Below the pieces are notes generated by a model. It saw only the letters and a program-made list of their open reading frames with translations. It did no database searches and was not told the DNA's origin. Both the position numbers and the translations under genes were made by a program. From Mycobacterium xenopi (GTDB lineage Bacteria > Actinomycetota > Actinomycetes > Mycobacteriales > Mycobacteriaceae), in NCBI RefSeq assembly GCF_009936235.1, contig NZ_AP022314.1, positions 992,001 to 1,056,000 of the forward strand: a DNA stretch of 64,000 nucleotides, given 5' to 3'. This document shows, one piece after another, positions 42,985 to 51,728 of the stretch (position 1 is its first letter; the number at the start of each line of letters is the position of its first letter).

Positions 42985-43577
42985 CGGAGCCTGCGGGAGG
43001 GGGCTCGCGCCCACGCGCAGAGAAGTCCGCCAGGTTCGTGCCCGGACAACCCGACATGTGGGCCTTTGTTTTGTTCGAGGCGCTCGTCTTCACCAGTTAC
43101 TTCGTCGTCTACATGATCTTTCGCACGCAGAACCCGGAGCTCTACCTCAGATCCCAAGCGCAGCTGGACCTGCGCATCGGCGTCTTCGAAACGCTTGTTC
43201 TGCTGATGAGTTCGTGGTCCATGGCACGATGCGTCCAGGCATCCCGCTTAGGGGAGCTCCGCTCTGCGTCGGCAAACGCCTTGGGCACCACGGTCCTTGG
43301 ATTTGTGTTCCTGATTTCAAAGGTGTCAGAGTGGGTCAAGTATGTCCGTCGAGGTTTCGGGTTCTCCACCAACGAGTTCTTCCAGCACTATTTCTTTCTG
43401 ACCGGGATTCACTTCCTGCACCTGTTGATCGGCTTCATTGCAGTAGGTGTCGTGGTCTATCAGCTTCGCAGTCCAGCTCGGCGTTCGCAGGAGCTCATCG
43501 AAACAGGTGCCACCTACTGGCACACCGTCGATTTCCTATGGATCGTCATCTTCGCATTGCTGTACGTCGTGAGGTGA
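42981..43577 (+). CDS. Cytochrome c oxidase subunit III/NorE-like protein
   Basis: 198 residues, five predicted helices: PDMWAFVLFEALVFTSYFVVY, LRIGVFETLVLLMSSWSMA, an HYFFLTGIHFLHLLIGFIAV helix and ETGATYWHTVDFLWIVIFA with the subunit-III-type W-H and late W motif. It is the length of the short five-helix CtaE/NorE form. No catalytic subunit I (haem-copper) gene is in the window, so this is an orphan subunit. Confidence 0.8.
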   Translation: MTEPAGGGSRPRAEKSARFVPGQPDMWAFVLFEALVFTSYFVVYMIFRTQNPELYLRSQAQLDLRIGVFETLVLLMSSWSMARCVQASRLGELRSASANALGTTVLGFVFLISKVSEWVKYVRRGFGFSTNEFFQHYFFLTGIHFLHLLIGFIAVGVVVYQLRSPARRSQELIETGATYWHTVDFLWIVIFALLYVVR

Positions 43578-43580
43578 TCA

Positions 43581-43871
43581 GTGCACGCCGGATTCACGAA
43601 GAGGTTGCTAGTCGTCTGGCTGCTCTTGTCGGCGATCACGCTGGCCTATCTATGGGTGGGCTCCGTTGATCCCGCCCGGGCGCTGCGGCCGAGCGCCGTG
43701 GTCACGACCAGCGCTATCGTGATGGCACTCATCAAGGTGCGCATCGTCTTCCGCGAGTTCATGGAAGTCAGGCACGCTCCTGTCTTATTGTGTCGTCTCA
43801 CCGACGGCTGGGTCGTGCTGATGGCTGTGTGCTTACTGGGCAGCTACTTCGTGGGGATGGCCATCCGGTAA
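43581..43871 (+). CDS. Cytochrome c oxidase subunit IV-like small membrane protein
   Basis: 96 residues with three helices (LVVWLLLSAITLAYLWVG; VTTSAIVMALIKVRIVFREFMEVRHAP; DGWVVLMAVCLLGSYFVG). The IKxRxVxxxFMEvR motif is the prokaryotic COX4 hallmark. GTG start 3 bp after the subunit III stop. Ends the operon starting at 41435. Confidence 0.8.
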   Translation: MHAGFTKRLLVVWLLLSAITLAYLWVGSVDPARALRPSAVVTTSAIVMALIKVRIVFREFMEVRHAPVLLCRLTDGWVVLMAVCLLGSYFVGMAIR

Positions 43872-43929
43872 CCAGCCCGCAGATGTCGCGCCCCACAACG
43901 TCGGCGAATGATCGGTCGCCGTACATTCC

Positions 43930-44125
43930 GGCCGCCCAATGCCGGGCCCCTTCGCTGACTGGCGACTGCGCCACGGTGGCCAGGACGAGGGCCCCCGGCT
44001 TCGCCTACCTGGGCCCGCGGGCGGACCGGCGACGGTGTTCGAACTCACGGAGTCGACCGACGCAACCGTGGTCAAGCTGGTGCGCGATGCCGCCGGCTGA
44101 AACGGCAGTGATCCGGTACGTGTTC
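43930..44125 (+). pseudogene. Decayed C-terminal coding remnant, family uncertain
   Basis: One frame reads FELTESTDATVVKLVRDAAG, then an in-frame TGA in place of a probable Trp codon, then NGSDPVRVL. The stretch before it is coding-like but out of context. It looks like the tail of a small catabolic protein. I cannot name the family with confidence. Confidence 0.35.
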
Positions 44126-44140
44126 TGTGGAGCGGATAGC

Positions 44141-45754
44141 TCAGTCCAGCGACTCGCCGGTCGCCGCGGCGTAACCGGCACGATAACCGAAAACCATTGC
44201 CGGCCCGAGGGTTCCGCCAGCGCCGCCGTAAGCCTTACCGGTGACACCCGCCATCGCGTTGCCCGCGGCGAAAAGCCCTGGTATGAGCGTGCCACGAACG
44301 TGCAGCACCCGCCCGTCACGGTCGGTGCGTGGGCCGCCTTTGGTTCCCATTGCGCCCACACTTACCGGGACCGCGTAAAAAGGCGGCGTGTCGATCGGGC
44401 CCAGAGTCTTGCCGGCGAGGGTGGCGGCGTGTTCGTCGCCCCAGTAGCCGTCGTATGCGCTCGAGCCGCGTCCGAACTCAGGATCGCAGCCAGACGCAAC
44501 GTTGCGGTTCCAGTTGTCGACCGTGCGGACGAGCCCGTCGGGGTCGATACCCGTCTTGGCGGCCAGCTCGGCAAGATCCGCCGACGCCGAGAACCAGTCG
44601 GGAACCGGCTGTCCCGGCGCAATACCCAGGAACCCATAGCGCTTCAAATGCACTGCGTCGAACACGATCCACGCCGGATCGTTGACATAGCCCCCGCGAG
44701 GATCCAGGTAATGGAATGCTCCGGCCATCGAATTGTATTCGCCTGCCTCGTTGACGAATCGGCGACCGGCGCGGTTGACGATGATGCTGCGCGGGCGGGT
44801 GCGTTCGAGGCGAACACTGCGGCTGCGGGGATGCCCGTCGAACGTGTCGCCCGGGATTTGCACAATGGGCACCCACCACGCCTCGCCCATGTTGGCCAGG
44901 TCGGCGCCCTGGGCCATCGCCATCCGCAGCCCATCGCCGGTGTTGTAGGGCGGTGAGACGGGACCATGCATGGGGCCACGCAGAAACGCGCCGACCAAAA
45001 AGCGATCCCATTCGAAACCGCCGCAAGCCAATATCACTCCGCGGCGAGCGCGGACCTGCCTCGTCGCATCAGGGAAAGCGATTCGGACGCCGGTGATTCC
45101 GGGGGCGTCGGCAATCAGCTCGACCGCGCGTGCACGTGTGTGGATTGCTACCCCTTTGTCCAGCAGCCCCTTGAGCAATCCGGCAACGAGCGCCGTACCG
45201 GCGACACACAACTCCCCGGGTTGGTCGCCTCGGGACGCGTGAATGCGGGCGCGGGTCTCGGCGTCGATGCCCACGTTGCTGAAATCCGCGGGGAACGACG
45301 TAATCCGATCACCCCACTCGCCGAGCTGCCCAAGGTCGTAGGGCGCAATGGTGAACGAGCGTCCGCCCGCCGGCTGGCCGCCCGGGAGTTCCGGCTTGTA
45401 ATCGGGAAATCCTTCGGCAACGTGGAACCGCAGCCCGGTGTGGGCCTCGAGGAAGTCGAGCATTGCCGGGCCGGTGCGGACGAAGGTTTCCACGAGCGCG
45501 TCGTCCATCGCGCCGAGGGACTGCGCCCGCAGGTATCTCATCGCGTCAGCAACGGTGAGCTCACGGCCAGGAAGCCGGTCGTGAGCCGGAATCCACACGA
45601 CCCCACCTGAAACCGCGGATGTACCACCGACAGTCGCGGCCTTCTCGAACACCTCTACGGCGGCGCCCTCGACCGCCGACGTCAACGCCGCGGTCAGGCC
45701 CGCGGCACCGGAGCCGAGCACGGCGACATCGACCTCACGATCCCAATCGGTCAC
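44141..45754 (-). CDS. FAD-binding dehydrogenase of the 3-ketosteroid delta1-dehydrogenase/fumarate reductase type
   Basis: 537 residues: VAVLGSGAAGLTAALTSAVE (residues about 10-29) binds ADP, ATVGGTSAVSGGVVWIP is the FAD-2 family loop, RGVILACGGFEWD is the second FAD contact, and the C-terminus GLFAAGNAMAGVTGKAYGG with GGAGGTLGPAMVFGYRAG is the KstD-like end. It desaturates a ring or enone substrate. It lies downstream of the IclR regulator gene in the same direction with a 21-bp gap. Confidence 0.85.
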   Translation of the reverse strand: MTDWDREVDVAVLGSGAAGLTAALTSAVEGAAVEVFEKAATVGGTSAVSGGVVWIPAHDRLPGRELTVADAMRYLRAQSLGAMDDALVETFVRTGPAMLDFLEAHTGLRFHVAEGFPDYKPELPGGQPAGGRSFTIAPYDLGQLGEWGDRITSFPADFSNVGIDAETRARIHASRGDQPGELCVAGTALVAGLLKGLLDKGVAIHTRARAVELIADAPGITGVRIAFPDATRQVRARRGVILACGGFEWDRFLVGAFLRGPMHGPVSPPYNTGDGLRMAMAQGADLANMGEAWWVPIVQIPGDTFDGHPRSRSVRLERTRPRSIIVNRAGRRFVNEAGEYNSMAGAFHYLDPRGGYVNDPAWIVFDAVHLKRYGFLGIAPGQPVPDWFSASADLAELAAKTGIDPDGLVRTVDNWNRNVASGCDPEFGRGSSAYDGYWGDEHAATLAGKTLGPIDTPPFYAVPVSVGAMGTKGGPRTDRDGRVLHVRGTLIPGLFAAGNAMAGVTGKAYGGAGGTLGPAMVFGYRAGYAAATGESLD

Positions 45755-45775
45755 CTGCGCATCCTTTCGCGGCAG

Positions 45776-46474
45776 TCAGCTAAGAATTGCCGATAAATCG
45801 TTGGCAGCCTTGATGACTGCGTCCTTGCCGCGCATCACCACGTCTTCTCGGTGCGAGATGAGGTTGATACAGGTCGGCGGCGACGGCGGGCTCCGACGAA
45901 CCGGCACGGCGAGGCCGTAGGTGTTCGGCTCGATCTCCCCGTAAGTAAGCACCCAACCCCGTTGTCGCGTCTGCGGCACCAGGTCCCGCTCCCCCGGGCG
46001 GGCCGGCATGCTCGCGAGCAGCGCGATGCCCGCCGCGCCTCGATCCAACGGATAGCGGCTGCCCTCGTGAAACGACAGTTGATAGGAGACGTGGCCGGGC
46101 ACGACTACCGCGATCGCCACTTGCTGGTCGCCCTCGGCGACCAGCAACGAGACCGTAGTTCCCAGATCGTCGGCCAGCGCGCGCAGCGTCGGCATGCTCA
46201 GTTGCCGGACGTTGTTGTCGAACGACGCGCCGAGGACCGCCAGGCCGGAAGCGGACCGGTAACGGCCGTCCCCGCCCTTCGCCAGCAGGCGGAACTGCGC
46301 AAGCGTGGTCAGCAGGCGATGCGCGATGGTCCGGTGGACCCCGATGCGGTCGGCAACCTCCTGCACGGTCAGCCCCTGCCGGGAAGTCGCGACCAGCTGC
46401 AACGCAGCCAGACCCCTGGCCAGTGTTTGCGACCCGGGTGCACCGTTCGGGCGGCCGGCGTTGGCCTCTGCCAT
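45776..46474 (-). CDS. IclR-family transcriptional regulator
   Basis: 232 residues. N-terminal winged HTH at about 20-75 (LTVQEVADRIGVHRTIAHRL) and C-terminal IclR effector domain (VSLLVAEGDQQVAIAVV; FHEGSRYPLDRGAAGIALLA). It is divergent from the meta-cleavage operon and likely governs it in response to an aromatic acid, as MhpR does. An imperfect dyad lies between. Confidence 0.9.
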   Translation of the reverse strand: MAEANAGRPNGAPGSQTLARGLAALQLVATSRQGLTVQEVADRIGVHRTIAHRLLTTLAQFRLLAKGGDGRYRSASGLAVLGASFDNNVRQLSMPTLRALADDLGTTVSLLVAEGDQQVAIAVVVPGHVSYQLSFHEGSRYPLDRGAAGIALLASMPARPGERDLVPQTRQRGWVLTYGEIEPNTYGLAVPVRRSPPSPPTCINLISHREDVVMRGKDAVIKAANDLSAILS

Positions 46475-46527
46475 GGCACCCCCTTCCTTGACAGACGCAC
46501 CGACGAGAGGAATGCTCTAACTATAGT

Positions 46528-46541
46528 GCACATGCTTGTGC
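46528..46541. promoter_or_regulatory. Dyad GCACAnnnnTGTGC in the IclR/MhpC-like divergent region
   Basis: GCACA at 46528-46532 and TGTGC at 46537-46541 around TGCT, with AT-rich flanks (TATA before, ATAAA after). Candidate IclR-type operator, tentative. Confidence 0.35.
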
Positions 46542-46614
46542 GATAAATGAGCAGACTGCTTACAAATTACGAGAACTCCATTCTTGCGTCAAGACCCGTC
46601 AAGAGAGGTGGCCA

Positions 46615-47478
46615 GTGCCCGAGCACGAGAGCATCTGGAGCGACCTGCAGGGCGTCACGTTCTCGCAGGGCTACCTTGACGCCGGTGGAGTGCGCACCCG
46701 TTACCTGCACGCCGGGGACGAGGACTTGCCCGCGCTCGTGCTGCTGCACGGTTCGGGTGGACACGCCGAGGCATATGTCCGAAACCTGGACGCCCATGCC
46801 GAGCACTTCTCGACGTGGGCGATCGACATGCTGGGCCACGGCTACACCGACAAGCCCGGCCACCCGCTGGAGATCCACCATTACGTCGACCACCTGGTCG
46901 CAGTCTTCGATGCGATCGGAGCCGAGCGGGTCAGCTTGTCCGGCGAGTCGCTCGGCGGCTGGGTGGCAGCCCGCGCCGCCATCGACCATCCCGACCGACT
47001 CGACCGGCTCGTCCTCAACACCGCTGGCGGTTCCCAGGCCGATCCGGAGGTGATGAACCGGATCGTCACATTGTCGATGGCGGCGGTAGAGAACCCGACG
47101 TGGGAGACCGTGCAGTCCCGCATCAAGTGGCTGATGGCCGACAAGTCGAAGGGCTACGACGATCTGGTCGCCAGCCGACAACGGATCTATCGCCAGCCGG
47201 GATTCGCCGCCGCGATGCGCGACATCATGGCGCTGCAGGACCCGAAGATCAGGGCGCGCAACCTGTTGGGCCCCAACGACTACGGGGCCATCACCGCGCC
47301 CACCCTCGTGCTGTGGACTAGCGATGACCCCACAGCAGACGTCAGCGAGGGCCGCCGTATTGCATCGATGATTCCCGGTGCCCGCTTCGAGCTGATGACC
47401 GGGTGCGGACATTGGCCGCAATACGAAGACGCCAAGACATTCAACCGATTACACATCGACTTTTTGCTGGGGCGCTGA
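46615..47478 (+). CDS. Alpha/beta hydrolase, meta-cleavage product C-C hydrolase type (MhpC/HsaD-like)
   Basis: 287 residues: LVLLHGSGGHAEAYVRNL oxyanion region, LSGESLGGWVAARAAID nucleophile elbow (Ser in GESLGG), DDPTADVSEGRRIA with the acid, and GCGHWPQYEDAKTFN with the catalytic His. The C-C bond hydrolases of aromatic degradation have this layout, and the neighbours are MhpA- and MhpB-like. The GTG start at 46615 follows AGAGAGGTGG. Confidence 0.85.
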   Translation: MPEHESIWSDLQGVTFSQGYLDAGGVRTRYLHAGDEDLPALVLLHGSGGHAEAYVRNLDAHAEHFSTWAIDMLGHGYTDKPGHPLEIHHYVDHLVAVFDAIGAERVSLSGESLGGWVAARAAIDHPDRLDRLVLNTAGGSQADPEVMNRIVTLSMAAVENPTWETVQSRIKWLMADKSKGYDDLVASRQRIYRQPGFAAAMRDIMALQDPKIRARNLLGPNDYGAITAPTLVLWTSDDPTADVSEGRRIASMIPGARFELMTGCGHWPQYEDAKTFNRLHIDFLLGR

Positions 47479-47480
47479 GC

Positions 47481-49166
47481 GTGGCAACGGATGTCGACGT
47501 CGTTATCGTCGGGGCCGGACCGGTCGGGCTGACGCTTGCGAACATCCTTGGGCTGCAAGGAGTCCGCACACTAGTGGTCGAGGAGCGCGACACCCTCATC
47601 GACTACCCCCGCGGTGTCGGCCTCGACGACGAGGCGCTGCGCACCTTCCAGGCGATCGGCCTGGTCGACCGCATCCTGCCGCATACAGTGCCCAATCAGA
47701 TTCTGCGATTCTTCGACGCCAAACGCAGGCTGCTCGCCGAGATGGCGCCACCGGACGCCCAATTCGGGTGGCCCAAGCGCAATGGTTTCGTGCAACCGAT
47801 GGTCGACGCCGAGTTGCTCGCCGGTCTCGAGCGTTTCGACCACGTCGAGGTGATGTGGCGCCACCGGATGCAGCACTGCTCGCAAACCGCCGAGGCCGTG
47901 ACCGTCGAGCTTTCCACCAACAGGTTCGTGCGCGCCCGTTATGTGGTTGGCTGCGACGGCGGGCGCAGCACCATCCGGCAGTTGATGGGCGTGTCATTCG
48001 AGGGCACTACCTCACCGACGCGCTGGCTGGTCGTCGACGTCGCCAATGATCCCTTGGGCCATCCCAACAGCGAGGTCGGCGCCGACCCCGCGCGCCCCTA
48101 CGTGTCGATCTCAATTGCGCACGGAATTCGGCGCTTTGAGTTCATGATTCACGGCGATGAGTCCGACGAACAGGCCGAGGATCCGGCGTTCGTCAAGCGC
48201 ATGCTCTCGCAGCGGATACCCTATCCGGACCGCGTCGAGGTGATCAGGCATCGGGTCTACACCCACCACTCGCGGATCGCCGGATCCTTTCGAAGCGGCC
48301 GGCTGTTGCTGGCCGGCGATGCCGCGCACCTGATGCCGGTGTGGCAGGGGCAGGGCTACAACAGCGGTATCCGCGACTCCGCCAACCTGGGCTGGAAGCT
48401 GGCCGCGGTGGTCAACGGCCAGGCCGACGACGCCCTGCTGGACACCTACGACGTGGAGCGACGCAAGCACGCCCGCGCGATGATCGACCTTTCCACCCTC
48501 GTCGGCCGGGTAATCTCTCCGACCAACCGCCGCGTTGCGGGGCTGCGGGACAACATAATTCGGGCTGCCTCAGTGGTACCGAGCTTGAAGCGCTTCGTAC
48601 TCGAGATGAGGTTCAAACCGATGCCTCGCTACGAGCACGGCGCCGTCTTTCACAGCCAGCCGCGCTCGGCCACCTCACCGGTGGGCACGCTGTTCGTCCA
48701 GCCCCGCGTCGACACTCGCGACGCGGAGAACGTTCTGCTTGACGACGTACTCGGGCCATGGTTCGCGGTGCTGTGTTGGAGTAACAATCCCCGCGCGCTG
48801 CTCGGCAACGATGCGTTCGAACGCTGGAAACGGTTGGGCGCCAAGTTTGTCGTCGTCCGGCCGATGACCCAGCTGCATTGGACCGGCCACGACGATCCTG
48901 ACGTCGTCATCGTCGGCGACCGCACCGGTGCGCTCAAGTCATGGTTTGACGCCCACACCGAATCCGTGTTGTTCCTCCGTCCCGACCGGTGTATCGCGGG
49001 CGCTTGCATCGCCCAACGCGCACCCGAAGTGAGCGCGTCGCTGTTCAACGTTCTCTATCTGACTCAGGGAGGAGGCTCACGTTCCGATGGAGGCGACTCT
49101 GGCTCTGTGCTGCATGTCCCACAGCCCGCTACTGAACCTTCCCGGACCGTCGCAGGATCTCCTTGA
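47481..49166 (+). CDS. mhpA: MhpA-like FAD monooxygenase (3-(3-hydroxyphenyl)propionate hydroxylase family)
   Basis: 561 residues: VDVVIVGAGPVGLTLANILG with GxGxxG at residues about 11-16, DG motif YVVGCDGGRSTIR, and GRLLLAGDAAHLMPVWQGQG (GD motif). The C-terminal thioredoxin-like domain is present. The GTG at 47481 is 2 bp after the hydrolase stop; an in-frame start at 47403 lies inside the hydrolase gene. It probably ortho-hydroxylates a phenolic acid to a catechol for MhpB. It overlaps mhpB by 80 bp in another frame, so the 3' end may be longer than in homologues. Confidence 0.85.
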   Translation: MATDVDVVIVGAGPVGLTLANILGLQGVRTLVVEERDTLIDYPRGVGLDDEALRTFQAIGLVDRILPHTVPNQILRFFDAKRRLLAEMAPPDAQFGWPKRNGFVQPMVDAELLAGLERFDHVEVMWRHRMQHCSQTAEAVTVELSTNRFVRARYVVGCDGGRSTIRQLMGVSFEGTTSPTRWLVVDVANDPLGHPNSEVGADPARPYVSISIAHGIRRFEFMIHGDESDEQAEDPAFVKRMLSQRIPYPDRVEVIRHRVYTHHSRIAGSFRSGRLLLAGDAAHLMPVWQGQGYNSGIRDSANLGWKLAAVVNGQADDALLDTYDVERRKHARAMIDLSTLVGRVISPTNRRVAGLRDNIIRAASVVPSLKRFVLEMRFKPMPRYEHGAVFHSQPRSATSPVGTLFVQPRVDTRDAENVLLDDVLGPWFAVLCWSNNPRALLGNDAFERWKRLGAKFVVVRPMTQLHWTGHDDPDVVIVGDRTGALKSWFDAHTESVLFLRPDRCIAGACIAQRAPEVSASLFNVLYLTQGGGSRSDGGDSGSVLHVPQPATEPSRTVAGSP

Positions 49167-49560
49167 CGACATCAACTCGGCTCTGGCCGATGCCCGCGAG
49201 TTTGTGCGCGAGTACGACCCGGAGCTTGTCGTAATCTTCGCGCCGGACCACTACAACGGCTTCTTCTACAAGCTGATGCCGCCGTTCTGCATCGGCACGG
49301 CAGCAGAAGCCGTCGGCGATTACGGCACTCAGGCCGGGCCGCTCAACGTGCCCAGCGACACCGCAACCGCTTGTGCGCAGGCTGTTCTCGACGCCGGCGT
49401 CGACGTCGCAATTTCGGCCAGCATGCAGGTCGACCACGGCGCAGTCCAGCCGTTGCAGGCACTATTCGGCGATGCCGCACAGCTCCCCGTCGTCCCGATC
49501 TTCATCAACTCGGTGGCCACACCGCTGGGCCCGATAAGACGTGCCCGGGCCTTAGCCTGA
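49087..49560 (+). pseudogene. mhpB: mhpB-like extradiol dioxygenase, 5' part, cut by IS element
   Basis: 157 codons of a LigB-type catechol dioxygenase (3-(2,3-dihydroxyphenyl)propionate 1,2-dioxygenase): ALCCMSHSPLLNLPGPS and VIFAPDHYNGFFYKLMPPFC, plus SASMQVDHGAVQPLQALFG, hold metal-site His residues. At 49551-49555 (CTTAG) an IS begins, and a stop arises inside it. Joined with 51253-51728 and one copy of CTTAG, the frame runs through RARALGAAVGGY without a break and totals 314 residues, the full MhpB length. Confidence 0.95.
49551..49555. repeat. IS target-site duplication, left copy
   Basis: CTTAG directly before the left inverted repeat; identical to 51248-51252. Confidence 0.85.
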
Positions 49561-51247
49561 ATCCGTGGATGGGTGATTTCGTGTTGCCGTCGACGCGGTT
49601 GTTTTGGGATGCGGCCGAGTGTGGCGCGGTGGGGCGTGGGTGATCCGCTGGCCTGTACCAGCTTTCCTTTGGGTTCCTTGGGTCGGGCCTGGGATGGCGG
49701 GGCGGACAGGGCTTGGAAGGTGGGGTCAGGCGGCGCGGGGTTGCGCGATCGGGTAACCGATGACGTTGTGCCACAGGGCCTTCCATCTGGCTCGCCAATG
49801 CCAGTGGGCGGGTAGGTGCAGCATTGGTTTGCGGGCCGGGGCGGCGAAGCGGGCCGGGATGTTGATCAGGTCGCGGCGCAGGGTAGCCCCGCGGGCCACG
49901 GCATGGTGGCCACCGGCGAGGGTGCCGACGGCGCGCAGCAGGTTATGGGCGATCACCGCGCAGGCCAGCCAGGCGCAGTTGGCCGCGAACAGCCCCGACG
50001 GGATGTGTGCCAGTGGGCCGTCGATTAAATCGGCGAAGGTGGTTTCGATGATGGCGTGGCGTCGGTGGGTGATATCGGCCTGGTCGACCGGCAGCGCGGA
50101 GTTGGTGACAAACGGGTGATAGCGCCACACCGGAAACAACGCATCCAGGTGGCGGGCGTCTTTGACCCGGCGCACTACCAGCCGCACGGTCAGTGTTCGG
50201 CCGCGGGCCAGGCGCAGGGTGTAGGGGTTTCGGCGACCTGGGCATCGGAGATCAACGCCCCGGTGTCGGGGTCTTCGACCGCGCCCGGGTAGTGCACCGG
50301 GGTCCAGGCGGCCTCGTCGATGGCGGCGATCGCGGCGTTGATGCGCTTGTTGCGGCTGATCGACAGGGAGAATTCGGCGCCTCGCTGAATGCAGGTGGTG
50401 ATCACTTTCTTGGTGCCAAACATTGAGTCGCCGCGCACCAGGATCGGCGCGTCGGGGTTGATCGCTTTCGCGGTGGTGATCGCCTGCTTGAGCTGGTATG
50501 CGGCACCGCGCCCGGAGGCGGCTTTGCCGCTCCGTAGCTGCGCCTCGGCGATCACCGGCGCGGCGGTCGCCGTGGAGATGGTGGTGATCTGTGGGGACAG
50601 GCCCAGCCGCAGCAGCGCGCGGCTGGCGATCTTGGCATGACCGAAGGAGGCGCCCTGCTTGGCGTGGCCGTAGACCGGGCGCAGCAGCGAGTCGATGTCC
50701 AAAAACATCCGCTCGTCGGCGCCAGCCAGCAGCGGGTGCGCGCCGCCAGTGCGATCAGATGCTCGCGGGCCACTGCGGCGAGTTGTTTGGTATGCCCGAA
50801 GGTGAACTCGCGCAAAAAGATCCCCAACGTCGATGGGGCATATACCTCGTTGAACACCCGGGGTGTGCCGCCGGCGCGCAGCACATTGGCATCATCGATG
50901 CTGTCCGCGCCGCACATCATCCCGGCGACGATCGAGGTCAGCTTGCCAGCCGGGTTGACCGCGCCGGACTTCACCCGAGTCGACGGCAGATCCACGCGCT
51001 CGTTGATCAATTCCGAAAGACCGGTCTGCTCAGCCAGTTCCAGCACTGGCACCAACCCGGCCGCCGACAGCAGATTCTGCTCGTCAAACACCGCCGATCC
51101 GGTGGTGAACGTATACGATGAGTGCATCGAAAGTGCCTTCCCGGACTATGGACAAATGCGGCCTCAGCACTCGTATTGTCCCAGTTCAGAAGGCATTTTC
51201 GCTGTTCACACGCCGATCAAATCACCGGAACCATCCACGGATTTAGG
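49556..51247. mobile_element. IS1380-family insertion sequence inside mhpB
   Basis: 1692 bp bounded by 17-bp inverted repeats CCTGAATCCGTGGATGG (left) and CCTAAATCCGTGGATGG (right, complement), one mismatch. It is flanked by the CTTAG duplication. It carries one minus-strand IS1380-type transposase frame set that is broken in two places. The perfect duplication indicates a fairly recent insertion. Confidence 0.9.
49726..51127 (-). pseudogene. IS1380-type transposase, split over three frames
   Basis: The three frames run 51127 to about 50740, then 50708 to about 50215, then 50187 to 49726. The second has MFLDIDSLLRPVYGHAKQG and ILVRGDSMFGTKK with the catalytic Asp residues of the DDE fold. 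The third has HRRHAIIETTFADLIDGPLA with the Glu region. The family usually has a single 450-residue frame. Two single-base indels would join the frames. Inactive in this copy unless the shifts are sequence errors. Confidence 0.85.
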
Positions 51248-51252
51248 CTTAG
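51248..51252. repeat. IS target-site duplication, right copy
   Basis: CTTAG directly after the right inverted repeat; identical to 49551-49555. Confidence 0.85.
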
Positions 51253-51728
51253 GGGCGGCCGTGGGCGGCTACCTCACGACAGTGGCCAACCGGGTGTTGG
51301 TCGTCGGATCCGGTGGGCTATCGCATGATCCACCGATGCCCACGTTGGCCACTGCCTCGCCATCCGCCCTGGAGCGCATCGTGCACGGCCGGCCCCTGAC
51401 GCCCGAACAGCGGCGGGCCCGGCAGGTCGCCGTGATGGAGGCGGCGCACCACTTCGCGCACGGCGAGAGCCAACAGCAACCCCTCAACCCCGCATGGGAT
51501 CACCGCTTGCTGGAAATCCTCGATCACGGTCACCTCGCCGACCTCGATTCCTGGTCGAACTCGTGGATCACACACGAGGCGGGCAACTCCGCGCACGAAA
51601 TCCGCACCTGGGTTGCCGCTTTCGCCGCGCTGGCCACTCAGGGTGCATACAAGACGCTGCTGCGCTACTACCGGCCCGCACCCGAGCTGATCGCCGCTTT
51701 CGCCGTCCGAACGGCGGTGCCGGCATGA
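51253..51728 (+). pseudogene. mhpB: mhpB-like extradiol dioxygenase, 3' part
   Basis: Continues GAAVGGYLTTVANRVLVVGS, then GLSHDPPMPTL (late metal-ligand block), DSWSNSWITHEAGNSAHEIR and ends with ELIAAFAVRTAVPA. Its TGA overlaps the ATG of the next gene as ATGA, showing the original operon coupling. Confidence 0.95.

Noticed and set aside
43790..44956. 388-aa plus-strand frame opposite the KstD-like gene
   Set aside because: Shadow of the FAD dehydrogenase; only 43930-44125 shows a separate coding relic.
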